NCBI RefSeq assembly: GCF_004614195.1
Contig: NZ_SPUM01000133.1
Coordinates: 1 to 44,255 of the forward strand
From: Massilia horti
Lineage (GTDB): Bacteria; Pseudomonadota; Gammaproteobacteria; Burkholderiales; Burkholderiaceae_D
Length of the DNA stretch: 44,255 bases
Direction: 5' to 3'
Positions 7,177 through 15,096 of this stretch are shown piece after piece. Position 1 is the first letter of the stretch, and every line of letters starts with the position of its first letter. The notes below the pieces were generated by a model, which did no database searches, was not told the DNA's origin, and was given only the letters and a program-made list of their open reading frames with translations. A program made the position numbers and the translations under genes.

Positions 7177-8586
7177 TCAGGTGAGGCGGCCCTTGGCCAT
7201 CGGCGGATTGGCAGCGAAGTAGCGGCGCACGCCCTTGGTGATCGCATCGGCGAGCTGGTCCTGGTAGCCGTTGTCCTTGAGTTTAGCCTCTTCGTCGGGG
7301 TTGGAGATGAATGCGGTTTCGACCAGGATCGACGGGATGTCCGGGGCCTTGAGCACGGCAAAGCCGGCCTGTTCGACCGCGCCCTTGTGCAGGCGGTTGA
7401 TGCCGCCGATTTCGGTCAGCACCGCTTTGCCGAGCTTGAGGCTGTCGTTGATCTGGGCTGTGGTCGACAGGTCGAACAGCACGCTGGCCAGTTGCTTGTC
7501 GTGGTTGCCGAGGTTGACGCCGCCGATCATGTCGGCCTTGTTCTGGTCGTTTGCGAGCCAGCGCGCGGCGGTCGAGCTGGCGCCTTTTTCGGACAGCACG
7601 AACACCGACGAGCCGCGCGCGCTGGGCTGGATGAAGGCGTCCGCGTGGATCGAGACGAACAGGTCGGCCTGCACTTTGCGCGCCTTTTCGACGCGCGTCC
7701 CGAGCGGCACGAAGTAGTCGCCGTCGCGGGTGAGCATGACGCGCATGTTCGGCAGCCCTTCGAGCTTGGTCTTCAGGCGCTTGGCGATCTCTAGCACGAT
7801 GTCCTTTTCGCGCGCGCCGCTGGCGCCGATGGCGCCCGGATCTTCGCCGCCGTGGCCGGGGTCGAGCGCGATCGTGATCATGCGCGTCACCTTCGACGCG
7901 GCGCCGCCCGCCGGCGACTGGGGCCGGGGCGTGGCCGGCGCCGCGCCCGGCGTCTGCAACGGCGCTGTCCCCTGCGCAATCTGCGCTTCCATTTTCGCGA
8001 CCGCGTCCGGCGCAACCTGGCCCGCGGCCGGCATGCCCGGCTGGACCGGGGCGGTTGGCGTACTGGCGGCATCCGGGGTCGACCAGTTGCCCGATTCGAT
8101 CATGGCGGCGATCGGGTCGACCGCGTTCACCGGGTACAGGTCGAAGATCAGGCGGTGCTGGTAGCCCGCCACCGGGGCCAGCGTGAACACCTGCGGCGTG
8201 ACTTTTTCCTTCAGGTCGAACACCAGGCGCACCACGTTCGGACGGTTCTGGCCGACGCGCACCTGCTTGATGTACGGGTCGTTCGACTCGATCTTGGCGA
8301 CCAGGCTCTTGAGGGTATCGTTCAGCGCCAGGCCGTCGATGTCGACCACCAGCCGCGGCGGGTCGGACACCATGAAGTGGTTGGTCTTGAGGGCGCCGTC
8401 GTTTTCCAGCGTGACGCGGGTGTAGTCGGCGGCCGGCCAGACGCGCACGGCCAGGATCTGCGCGGCGCGCGCGGGCAGGGCGGTAAAGACCGACAGCAGC
8501 AGTGTGCCACCGGCCTTGAGCACGGTGCGGCGGCGCGGCGAGCCAGAATTCAAGCGGGCGGTGCGAAGGTGAGGCGGTCGAGGCAT
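7177..8586 (-). CDS. amiC: N-acetylmuramoyl-L-alanine amidase, AMIN plus Amidase_3 (AmiC type)
   Basis: Cleaves the amide between N-acetylmuramic acid and the stem peptide of peptidoglycan during daughter-cell separation. The 469-residue product starts with a Tat signal peptide (SPRRRTVLKAGG, hydrophobic stretch, PARAAQ near residue 43). An AMIN domain covers about 45-150, followed by a Pro/Ala linker and the zinc amidase domain from about 235, with ALDPGHGGEDPGA, VSIHADAF and the catalytic VETAFISNPDEE. The ATG at 8586 overlaps tsaE by 37 nt; a TTG at 8553 that overlaps the tsaE stop (TTGA) would keep the twin-arginine motif and is an alternative start. Tat export resembles AmiA/AmiC of enterobacteria. 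Confidence 0.93.
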   Translation of the reverse strand: MPRPPHLRTARLNSGSPRRRTVLKAGGTLLLSVFTALPARAAQILAVRVWPAADYTRVTLENDGALKTNHFMVSDPPRLVVDIDGLALNDTLKSLVAKIESNDPYIKQVRVGQNRPNVVRLVFDLKEKVTPQVFTLAPVAGYQHRLIFDLYPVNAVDPIAAMIESGNWSTPDAASTPTAPVQPGMPAAGQVAPDAVAKMEAQIAQGTAPLQTPGAAPATPRPQSPAGGAASKVTRMITIALDPGHGGEDPGAIGASGAREKDIVLEIAKRLKTKLEGLPNMRVMLTRDGDYFVPLGTRVEKARKVQADLFVSIHADAFIQPSARGSSVFVLSEKGASSTAARWLANDQNKADMIGGVNLGNHDKQLASVLFDLSTTAQINDSLKLGKAVLTEIGGINRLHKGAVEQAGFAVLKAPDIPSILVETAFISNPDEEAKLKDNGYQDQLADAITKGVRRYFAANPPMAKGRLT

Positions 8587-9035
8587 AGCTGGCCTAATTC
8601 AGACAACGCCTGCAATTCTACCTCACGGCCGAGCCCGCAAACACTCAGCCAGACCTGTACGTCGGGCGGTGGCAACACCGGCTCGCCCTTTTCCGGCCAC
8701 TCGACGATGCAGATGTTGTGGCCGTCGAAATCCTCGCGAAAACCGGCGTCGAGGAACTCTTCCGGGCTGCTCATGCGGTACAGGTCGTAGTGGATGGCGT
8801 TGACAAGCTGGCCATCGACGGTGATGCGGTACGGCTCGGACAGGGTATAGGTCGGGCTCTTGACCGTGCCCTGGTGGCCGCTTGCGTGCAGCAGTGCGCG
8901 CGTGAGCGCGGTCTTGCCGGCGCCGAGGTCGCCGTGCAGGTAGATCACGAGGCCGGGTGCGAGCGCGCGTGCCAGCGCGGCGCCGAAGGCGGCGGTCGCC
9001 GATTCATCGGCCAGGTAAGCTTTGAAGTGCTGCAT
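8550..9035 (-). CDS. tsaE: tRNA threonylcarbamoyladenosine biosynthesis ATPase TsaE
   Basis: P-loop ATPase that drives turnover of the TsaB-TsaD-TsaE complex making t6A at position 37 of ANN-reading tRNAs. The 161-residue product contains the Walker A GDLGAGKT at residues 35-42, SPTYTLSEPY, HYDLYRM and the CIVEWPEKGE Walker B-like region. First gene of the operon with amiC and the mutarotase. Its start is divergent from queG with a very short shared region (9036-9076). Its partner tsaD is at 24465-25505 in this window. Confidence 0.95.
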   Translation of the reverse strand: MQHFKAYLADESATAAFGAALARALAPGLVIYLHGDLGAGKTALTRALLHASGHQGTVKSPTYTLSEPYRITVDGQLVNAIHYDLYRMSSPEEFLDAGFREDFDGHNICIVEWPEKGEPVLPPPDVQVWLSVCGLGREVELQALSELGQLCLDRLTFAPPA

Positions 9036-9076
9036 CGAATAGAATGTCGTGTCGTATTACTGTCTCTTTGTCCTGC

Positions 9077-10192
9077 ATGCCGACCCTGCCACCAGACCTG
9101 CCCGAACTTGCGCGCGCCATCAAGGCGTGGGGCAAGGAACTCGGCTTTGCCGAAGTGCGCATCGCCGACGTCGACCTGGCGCACGCGGAGGAAGGCCTGC
9201 GCGCGTGGCTCGCCGCGGGTCACCACGGCGAGATGGATTATATGGCAAGCCACGGCATGAAGCGCGCCCGGCCGGCCGAGCTGGTGCCGGGCACGGTGCG
9301 CGCGATCGTGGCGCGCATGGATTACCTGCCAACGGCCACCGGCGCAAACTGGCGCGAACACGAAACGGCGCGCCAGCAGGATCCACATGCGGCGGTGGTG
9401 TCGGTGTACGCACGCGGACGCGACTACCACAAGGTGCTGCGCAACCGGCTGCAACAGCTGGCCGAGCGGGTCACGGCGGGCATCGGGGAGTTCGGCTACC
9501 GCGTGTTCACCGACTCGGCGCCGGTAATGGAACTGCCGCTGGCCGAAAAGGCGGGCCTGGGCTGGCGCGGCAAGCACACGCTGCTGCTTTCGCGCAGCGC
9601 CGGTTCCACCTTCTTCGTGGGCGAGATCCTGGTCGACCTGCCGCTGCCGGTGGACGCAGCCATCGACACCCATTGCGGCCAGTGCCGCGCCTGCATCGAC
9701 GCCTGCCCGACCGGCGCCATCCTCGGCCCCGGCCGGCTGGACGCGCGGCGCTGCATCTCGTACCTGACAATTGAACTGAAGGGCAGCATTCCCGAGGATC
9801 TGCGTCCGCTCATCGGCAACCGCATCTACGGATGCGACGATTGCCAGCTCATCTGCCCCTGGAACAAGTTCGCGCAGCGCGCGCAGCTGGCCGATTTTGA
9901 CGAGCGCAATGGCCTGGGAAGCGCCAGCCTGATCGAGCTGTTCGGCTGGGACGAGAATGAATTCAACCGCCGGATGGAGGGCAGCCCGATCCGCCGCATC
10001 GGGCATGAACGCTGGCTGCGCAACCTGGCCGTAGGGCTGGGCAACGCGGCCGCGCAGGCGAAGGGGGACGAGCAAATCGTGGCGGCGCTCCGGCAGCGCC
10101 TCGCCCATCCGTCGGCGCTGGTGCGCGAGCATGTGGCGTGGGCGCTGGCGCGCCACGGATCAGAGGTCGATGCGCTTGGCGCGCAGGGCTGA
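9077..10192 (+). CDS. queG: Epoxyqueuosine reductase QueG
   Basis: Cobalamin-dependent iron-sulfur enzyme performing the last step of queuosine synthesis, reduction of epoxyqueuosine at the tRNA wobble base. The 371-residue product shows the N-terminal DUF1730 domain (KAWGKELGFAEVRIADVDL, HHGEMDYMASH, RGRDYHKVLR), then two 4Fe-4S clusters: CGQCRACIDACPTGAI and CDDCQLICPW, and a HEAT-like C terminus. Start at 9077 (MPTLPPDLPEL) fits the family alignment; an in-frame ATG at 9044 would add 11 residues, and neither has a clear ribosome-binding site. Its 3' end overlaps the convergent DUF3052-like gene by 33 nt. Confidence 0.95.
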   Translation: MPTLPPDLPELARAIKAWGKELGFAEVRIADVDLAHAEEGLRAWLAAGHHGEMDYMASHGMKRARPAELVPGTVRAIVARMDYLPTATGANWREHETARQQDPHAAVVSVYARGRDYHKVLRNRLQQLAERVTAGIGEFGYRVFTDSAPVMELPLAEKAGLGWRGKHTLLLSRSAGSTFFVGEILVDLPLPVDAAIDTHCGQCRACIDACPTGAILGPGRLDARRCISYLTIELKGSIPEDLRPLIGNRIYGCDDCQLICPWNKFAQRAQLADFDERNGLGSASLIELFGWDENEFNRRMEGSPIRRIGHERWLRNLAVGLGNAAAQAKGDEQIVAALRQRLAHPSALVREHVAWALARHGSEVDALGAQG

Positions 10193-10546
10193 CCAGTCGC
10201 CGTCGATCGAGATGATCGCGACGGTGGTGATGCCGTTTTCCTTGAGGTATTCCGCGATCGTATCGCGGTTGATGTCGGTCGCCTTGGACGCCGTCTGTTT
10301 CAAATAAGCGACCCACAGCGAGCCTTTATCGCCGAGGCGCTCCTTGGCTACGGGCAAGTACTGCTCGAGCTCCTTGCGGTTCATTGCGAACAGCAGGACC
10401 ACATCGACCGGGCCCGGATCGTCTTCGTTCTTGAGGATGTTGGCCGGCATTTGCGCGACCACGCCGGGATGCGACTTGCCGCCCAGGATCAGCATCGACT
10501 TCGCGGTCCGTAAAAACATCTTGTCAGCAACTGTCTTTTCGCTCAT
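10160..10546 (-). CDS. DUF3052-like conserved protein
   Basis: Unknown function. The 128-residue soluble product ends with LWVAYLKQTASKATDINRDTI and WSALRAKR, the style of the DUF3052 family (LWV..PK, D.N, WS..R); this assignment is from memory of the pattern. No signal peptide or TM segment. Start 10546 is preferred to an ATG two codons upstream because AGGAA then has correct spacing. The last 11 codons overlap the end of queG on the opposite strand, so both C termini are encoded by the same DNA. Confidence 0.75.
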   Translation of the reverse strand: MSEKTVADKMFLRTAKSMLILGGKSHPGVVAQMPANILKNEDDPGPVDVVLLFAMNRKELEQYLPVAKERLGDKGSLWVAYLKQTASKATDINRDTIAEYLKENGITTVAIISIDGDWSALRAKRIDL

Positions 10547-10705
10547 CTGCATTTCCTAAAAAATGTGCGCCGTCGCCGGCCGCGGCGCGTTCAAGTTAAT
10601 TTTACAAGCGTTCCTCGAAAAGACGGGGCGCCGGACGGCTGTAGTGTGCACGGCATGGATATCACAGACGATCGGTGGCGCGCCGGTTGCAACCGAAAGT
10701 GTGCG

Positions 10706-11290
10706 TTACTTGAGCAGGCCGGCCAGTTCGACCGCGGTCTTGACCTGCATCTTGTCGAAGATGTGCGCCCGGTGCACTTCGACCGTGCGCATGCTGATGC
10801 CGAGCTTGTCGGCGACGACCTTGTTCATCATACCGGCCAGGATCAGGTCGAGTACTTCGCGCTCGCGCGCCGACAGCGTGGCCAGGCGCGCGCGCACCTC
10901 GGCCGCCTTGCCGGCGCGGCGCGCCGCTGCCAGCGCCTGCTCGACGCGGTCCATCAGCTGGTTGTCGTTGAACGGCTTTTCGAAGAAGTCGAACGCGCCG
11001 CGCTTGAGCGAATCGACCGCCATCGGCACGTCGCCGTGGCCGGTCAGGAAGATCACGGGCAGGCGCGGCAGCAGGGAACGCGACACCAGCTGGTCGAACA
11101 CGGCGATGCCGTTCATGCGCGGCATGCGCACGTCGAGCAGCACGCAGTCGCCGCCGGGGTCGATGCGTTCGCCCACATTCGCGAGGAATTCCTCTCCGCT
11201 CGCATAGCTGCGCGCCTCCAGGCCGCGCGATTGCGCCAGCCATGCCAGAGCGTCACGGATGACTTCCTCGTCGTCGACAATGTGCAGCAT
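10706..11290 (-). CDS. dctR: FixJ/DctR-type response regulator
   Basis: Cytoplasmic response regulator expected to control the adjacent TRAP transporter. The 194-residue product has a receiver domain with acidic pair D6/D7, phospho-acceptor D53 (LLDVRMP), T83 and K105 (FEKPF), followed by a LuxR-type helix-turn-helix (LSAREREVLDLILAGMMNKV, TVEVHRAHIFDKM). The start is fixed by AGGAGAACCAC before ATG 11290. It follows dctS by 25 nt, so the two form an operon divergent from dctPQM. Identification as DctR rests on this context; the fold itself is generic FixJ type. Confidence 0.88.
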   Translation of the reverse strand: MLHIVDDEEVIRDALAWLAQSRGLEARSYASGEEFLANVGERIDPGGDCVLLDVRMPRMNGIAVFDQLVSRSLLPRLPVIFLTGHGDVPMAVDSLKRGAFDFFEKPFNDNQLMDRVEQALAAARRAGKAAEVRARLATLSAREREVLDLILAGMMNKVVADKLGISMRTVEVHRAHIFDKMQVKTAVELAGLLK

Positions 11291-11315
11291 GTGGTTCTCC
11301 TTTGCGCTGGATATT

Positions 11316-13304
11316 CTATCCCAGCGCCGTTTCGGTCTGCTGCGACAGGGTGAAAGTGAAGATGGTCCCGCCATCGGGATTCGGTGCGTGGGTCAGCGTC
11401 CCGCCGTGGAATTCGATCGCGGTGCGGCAGATCGACAGGCCCATGCCCATGCCTTCCGCCTTGGTCGAGAAGAACGGCGAGAACAGGCGCTCGGCGACCG
11501 CCGGCGCGATCCCGTGCCCGCGGTCGATCACCGACACCGACACCTGTCCGTCGCAGCTGGCCGCCGCGATGCGCAGCATGCGGTGCTCGGGCGCGACGCT
11601 GGCCATCGCCTCGATCGCGTTGCGCGTCAGGTTCAGCAGCACCTGTTCGAGCAGCACGCGGTCGGCCAGCACCAGCGGCAGCCGCGCCGGAATGCGCACC
11701 TGCAGCGCCACGTAGGCCTGGCGCGCCTGCAGCTCGATCAGCGCGCGCACGCCGTCGACCACGCTGTGGATCGAGACCGGCTGGCGCTGCGGCTGCTCGC
11801 GCTTCTTGACGAATTCGTGCACGCTTCGGATGATCTGCCCGGCGCGCTGCGCCTGCTGGCGCGCCTGTTCCAGCGCCCGTCCCAACAGGCCCGGGTCGAG
11901 CGCGCCGCCGCTTTGCCGGGCGCGTTCGACCACGTTGAGCGCCCCCGCGGTGTAGCTCGAGATCGCCGCCAGCGGCTGGTTCAGCTCGTGCGCCAGCATC
12001 GACGAGATTTCGCCCATCGTCGCCAGCCGCGCGCTGGCCTGCAGCTTTTCCTCCTGCTGGCGGTTGAGCTCCTCGGCGCGCTTGCGGTCGGTGATGTCGA
12101 GGATAGAACTCATCCAGCCGGTCTGGCGCCCGCGGCTGTCCACCAGCGGCGCCTCGAACACCAGCACTGGCACCCGCACGCCGTCCGAGCGCTGGAACAT
12201 GGTCTCGAACTGCGGCGTGGCGGTCCCGGCCAGCACGGCGGCGAAACGCCGCTCGTAGATTTCCATCGCCTCCGGCGCCCAGTACGGCATCGGCGGCACC
12301 TTGCCGACCAGTTCCTCGGCCGGCAGCCCGACCATCTGGCAGAACGCCTTGTTCACGTAGGTCACGCGCCCTTCCAGGTCGCGCGCGCGCAGCCCGGTCA
12401 GCAGCGAGTTTTCCATGGCGGTGCGAAACGCCATTTGCTGGCGCAGCGCGCTTTCGGCGGCGATGGTGCGCGCGATGTGGCGCCACAGCGCGCCCAGCGA
12501 GAGCAAGAGGCCCAGCGCGAGCATGATCACCGAGCCGACCAGGAGGTTCGGCAGCAGCTTGGGCGCGCCCTTGACGCTGTCGGTGGCCAGCACGATGGTG
12601 GCGCCCGGCAGGTCGAGCGCATGCTTGTGCGTGTAGACGCCGCGTCCCGGACCGCCGGCCGCGCGCTGGGCCACCACCATGTCGTCGCGGTCGAGCAGCT
12701 TGAGCGAATTGTCCTGGGCGAACCACCAGGGGACGATCTCGTTCAGCAGCGCGGTCAGGTCGTAGGTGGCGACCAGGCTGCCGGCATAGACCCCGTTGCG
12801 AAACAAAGGCAGGTGGTAATCGATCAGGCCCAGGCGGGCAGGGCCATACGGCTCGCCGTAGCGGCCGTTCCCGGTCTTGCGTGCGTAATCGGCTGCTTCT
12901 TGCGAGGCGAGCGCCAGGTCGGCTGGAGCCAGGGTGCTGGCGCGCCACGCCAGCACGTGGTCATTGCTGTCGAGCCACAGCACGCGCTGGAGCTCGTGGC
13001 CGGTCTTGAACAGCTGCGCCAGGCGCGCCTGCAGCGCCTCGGGCGGGAGCGTTGTTGCCATCAGGTCGGCGCCCAGCGCGCCCAAGGCATCCTCGCTGCG
13101 CGCCAGTTCGAAGCGCAGCGTCTGCTCGACCCACAGGGTGTCGGCGATCAGCTGTTCCTGGCGTTCGTTGCTCTCCATCTGGCGCGCCTGCCACGGCAGC
13201 CAGATCAGCACCGCCAGGAACAGCAGTACGATGAGCACCGGAAACAGCCAGCGCCACGGCCCCGACTGGCGTAACGACCTTGGCAAGAAGAACGCGTTTT
13301 TCAT
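11316..13304 (-). CDS. dctS: DctS-type sensor histidine kinase with PAS domain
   Basis: Membrane sensor that phosphorylates the neighbouring response regulator, presumably in response to a dicarboxylate-like ligand. The 662-residue product has a TM segment near 15-40, a periplasmic sensor region of about 200 residues, a second TM near 255-275 (NLLVGSVIMLALGLLLSLGA), a PAS domain (AMENSLLTGLRARDLEGR to DITDRKRAEE), and a kinase core with H-box MLAHELNQPLAAI, N-box NAIEAM, DRGHGIA and GMGMGLS. The start at 13304 avoids running through the palindrome at 13333-13360; an in-frame ATG at 13352 exists. No strong ribosome-binding site is seen for either. Confidence 0.9.
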   Translation of the reverse strand: MKNAFFLPRSLRQSGPWRWLFPVLIVLLFLAVLIWLPWQARQMESNERQEQLIADTLWVEQTLRFELARSEDALGALGADLMATTLPPEALQARLAQLFKTGHELQRVLWLDSNDHVLAWRASTLAPADLALASQEAADYARKTGNGRYGEPYGPARLGLIDYHLPLFRNGVYAGSLVATYDLTALLNEIVPWWFAQDNSLKLLDRDDMVVAQRAAGGPGRGVYTHKHALDLPGATIVLATDSVKGAPKLLPNLLVGSVIMLALGLLLSLGALWRHIARTIAAESALRQQMAFRTAMENSLLTGLRARDLEGRVTYVNKAFCQMVGLPAEELVGKVPPMPYWAPEAMEIYERRFAAVLAGTATPQFETMFQRSDGVRVPVLVFEAPLVDSRGRQTGWMSSILDITDRKRAEELNRQQEEKLQASARLATMGEISSMLAHELNQPLAAISSYTAGALNVVERARQSGGALDPGLLGRALEQARQQAQRAGQIIRSVHEFVKKREQPQRQPVSIHSVVDGVRALIELQARQAYVALQVRIPARLPLVLADRVLLEQVLLNLTRNAIEAMASVAPEHRMLRIAAASCDGQVSVSVIDRGHGIAPAVAERLFSPFFSTKAEGMGMGLSICRTAIEFHGGTLTHAPNPDGGTIFTFTLSQQTETALG

Positions 13305-13313
13305 GCAGTAATG

Positions 13314-13382
13314 TTGTATCGTTACAAACAAGCTGCTATTGTGGTTTTCCACAATAGCAGAGCGAATCGTGTGCTTTCACAC
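13314..13382. promoter_or_regulatory. Cluster of three dyads in the dctS-dctP divergent promoter region
   Basis: Three perfect inverted repeats lie between the divergent starts. TTGTA-TCGT-TACAA is at 13314-13327. A 12-bp arm CTGCTATTGTGG is inverted around TTTT at 13333-13360. GTGTG-CTTT-CACAC is at 13369-13382. Candidate operators for the FixJ-type regulator encoded alongside; which protein binds is inference. Confidence 0.6.
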
Positions 13383-13432
13383 TGTTTCGATTAATAAAAA
13401 AATTGCTTCCAATTCAAGAGAGGAGACATCGC

Positions 13433-14425
13433 ATGCAGATCAAGGCCGTGGTCCTGGCGCTCGCCGCCGCCGTCAGTTTCAATGCTTACGCAGAAGCCCC
13501 GATCGTCATCAAGTTCAGCCACGTGGTCGCCACGGACACGCCGAAAGGCCAGGCCGCTGACCGCTTCAAGGAACTGGCCGAGAAGTACACCAAGGGCCGC
13601 GTCAAGGTCGAAGTCTATCCGAACAGCCAGTTGTACAAGGACAAGGAAGAGCTCGAAGCCTTGCAGCTGGGCGCCGTGCAGATGCTGGCGCCGTCCCTGG
13701 CCAAATTCGGCCCGCTGGGCGTGAAGGAATTCGAAGCGTTCGACCTGCCATACATCTTCCCGACCAAGCAGGCGCTGTACGCGGTGACCGAAGGCCCGAT
13801 CGGCAAGAGCCTGCTGCAAAAGCTGGAACCGAAAGGCATCACGGGCCTCGCGTACTGGGATAACGGTTTCAAGATCATGTCGGCCAACAAGCCGCTGCAC
13901 ACCCCGGCCGACTTCCGCGGCCTGAAGATGCGCATCCAGTCGTCCAAGGTGCTCGACGCGCAGATGCGCGCGCTGGGCGCCAATCCGCAGGTGCTGGCGT
14001 TCTCGGAAGTGTATCAGGCCTTGCAGACCGGCGTGGTCGACGGCACCGAAAACCCGCCTTCGAACATGTACACACAGAAGATGCATGAAGTGCAAAAGCA
14101 CCTGACCGTGTCCAACCACGGTTACCTGGGTTATGCGGTCATCGTCAACAAGAAGTTCTGGGATGGCCTGCCGACCGACGTGCGCGGCCAGTTGGAGCAG
14201 GCGATGCGCGAGGCAACCACCTACGAAAAGGCGATCGCGCAGCGTGACAACGATCTGGCGATGGACGCGATCAAGAAGGCCGGCACCACCACCATCTACA
14301 ACCTGACCGCGCAGGAGCAGGCCGAGTGGCGCAAGACGCTGGCGCCGGTGCAAAAGGCGATGGAAGGCCGGATCGGCAAGGACTTGATCACGTCGATCAA
14401 CAAGACCGCCGCCGCGGCCCAGTAA
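13433..14425 (+). CDS. dctP: TRAP transporter substrate-binding protein DctP
   Basis: Periplasmic receptor of a tripartite ATP-independent transporter. The 330-residue product has a signal peptide cleaved after NAYA (residue 20). The mature part shows DctP-family features: IKFSHVVATDTPKGQAA at the N terminus, KVEVYPNSQLYKD, LGAVQMLAPS, the Arg-containing FRGLKMRIQSS that usually contacts the ligand carboxylate, and VVDGTENPP. Strong similarity in style to C4-dicarboxylate binders suggests succinate/malate/fumarate, but substrate is not provable here. AGAGGAGA precedes the ATG. First gene of dctPQM. Confidence 0.95.
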   Translation: MQIKAVVLALAAAVSFNAYAEAPIVIKFSHVVATDTPKGQAADRFKELAEKYTKGRVKVEVYPNSQLYKDKEELEALQLGAVQMLAPSLAKFGPLGVKEFEAFDLPYIFPTKQALYAVTEGPIGKSLLQKLEPKGITGLAYWDNGFKIMSANKPLHTPADFRGLKMRIQSSKVLDAQMRALGANPQVLAFSEVYQALQTGVVDGTENPPSNMYTQKMHEVQKHLTVSNHGYLGYAVIVNKKFWDGLPTDVRGQLEQAMREATTYEKAIAQRDNDLAMDAIKKAGTTTIYNLTAQEQAEWRKTLAPVQKAMEGRIGKDLITSINKTAAAAQ

Positions 14426-14444
14426 AAATCCCCCGGCAGTCAAA

Positions 14445-14475
14445 CGCCCCGCGCCCCGCTTGATCTGGCGGGGCG
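14445..14475 (+). terminator. Intercistronic hairpin after dctP
   Basis: CGCCCCGC (14445-14452) and GCGGGGCG (14468-14475) pair perfectly, 20 nt after the dctP stop. No T-run follows. Such GC-rich stem-loops after binding-protein genes often stabilise the upstream message or partly terminate, giving more receptor than permease. Confidence 0.5.
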
Positions 14476-14526
14476 ACGGCGCGTGCGCGTGCGCCTCGCA
14501 AGACTGTCGCTTTCCCGGGACCTCAC

Positions 14527-15096
14527 ATGAAATTCCTCGACCGACTCGAAGAGTGGATCATTGCGACCCTGATGGGCGCGGCCACCCTGGTCATTTTCGT
14601 GGCGGTGCTGCACCGCTACCTGTCGGGCCTGCCATTTCCTGCCCTGCAGGATTACCTCCTCACCATCAACATGAGCTGGGCGCAGGAACTGTGCATCTAC
14701 ATGTTCGTGTGGATGGCCAAGTTCGGCGCCGCCTACGGCGTGCGCACCGGCATCCACGTCGGCGTCGACGTCGTCATCAACCGCCTGTCGACCCCGTGGC
14801 GCAACAAGTTCGTCATCTTTGGCCTGCTGGCCGGGGCGCTGTTCACCGGTGTCGTCGGCGCGCTGGGCGCCGTGTTCGTCGCGCGCATGAGCCAGACCGA
14901 TTCGATCTCGCCCGACCTCGAATGGCCGATGTGGATCATTTATCTCGCGGTGCCGCTCGGCTCCTGGCTGATGTGCTTCCGTTTCCTGCAGGTGATGGTC
15001 CAGTTTGTCAGGCACGGGGAACTGCCGCGTCATGACCATGCCCATGTCGAGGGCCTGATTGATCAAATCGAAGAAGCGAAGGAGACGACGGCATGA
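14527..15096 (+). CDS. dctQ: TRAP transporter small permease DctQ
   Basis: Four-TM small membrane subunit of the TRAP transporter. The 189-residue product has hydrophobic segments at about 12-32, 50-72, 95-118 and 137-158, with the conserved family regions LVIFVAVLHRYLSG, SWAQELCIYMFVWMAKFGAAYG and VRTGIHVGVDV. The C-terminal tail is charged. Starts 101 nt after dctP and overlaps dctM by 4 nt (ATGA), implying translational coupling of the two membrane subunits. Confidence 0.94.
   Translation: MKFLDRLEEWIIATLMGAATLVIFVAVLHRYLSGLPFPALQDYLLTINMSWAQELCIYMFVWMAKFGAAYGVRTGIHVGVDVVINRLSTPWRNKFVIFGLLAGALFTGVVGALGAVFVARMSQTDSISPDLEWPMWIIYLAVPLGSWLMCFRFLQVMVQFVRHGELPRHDHAHVEGLIDQIEEAKETTA

Noticed and set aside
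13305..13352. Longer N terminus for the histidine kinase starting at ATG 13352
   Set aside because: It would run through the 12-bp palindrome and adds 16 residues without family resemblance; 13304 is followed by a normal basic-then-hydrophobic membrane start.
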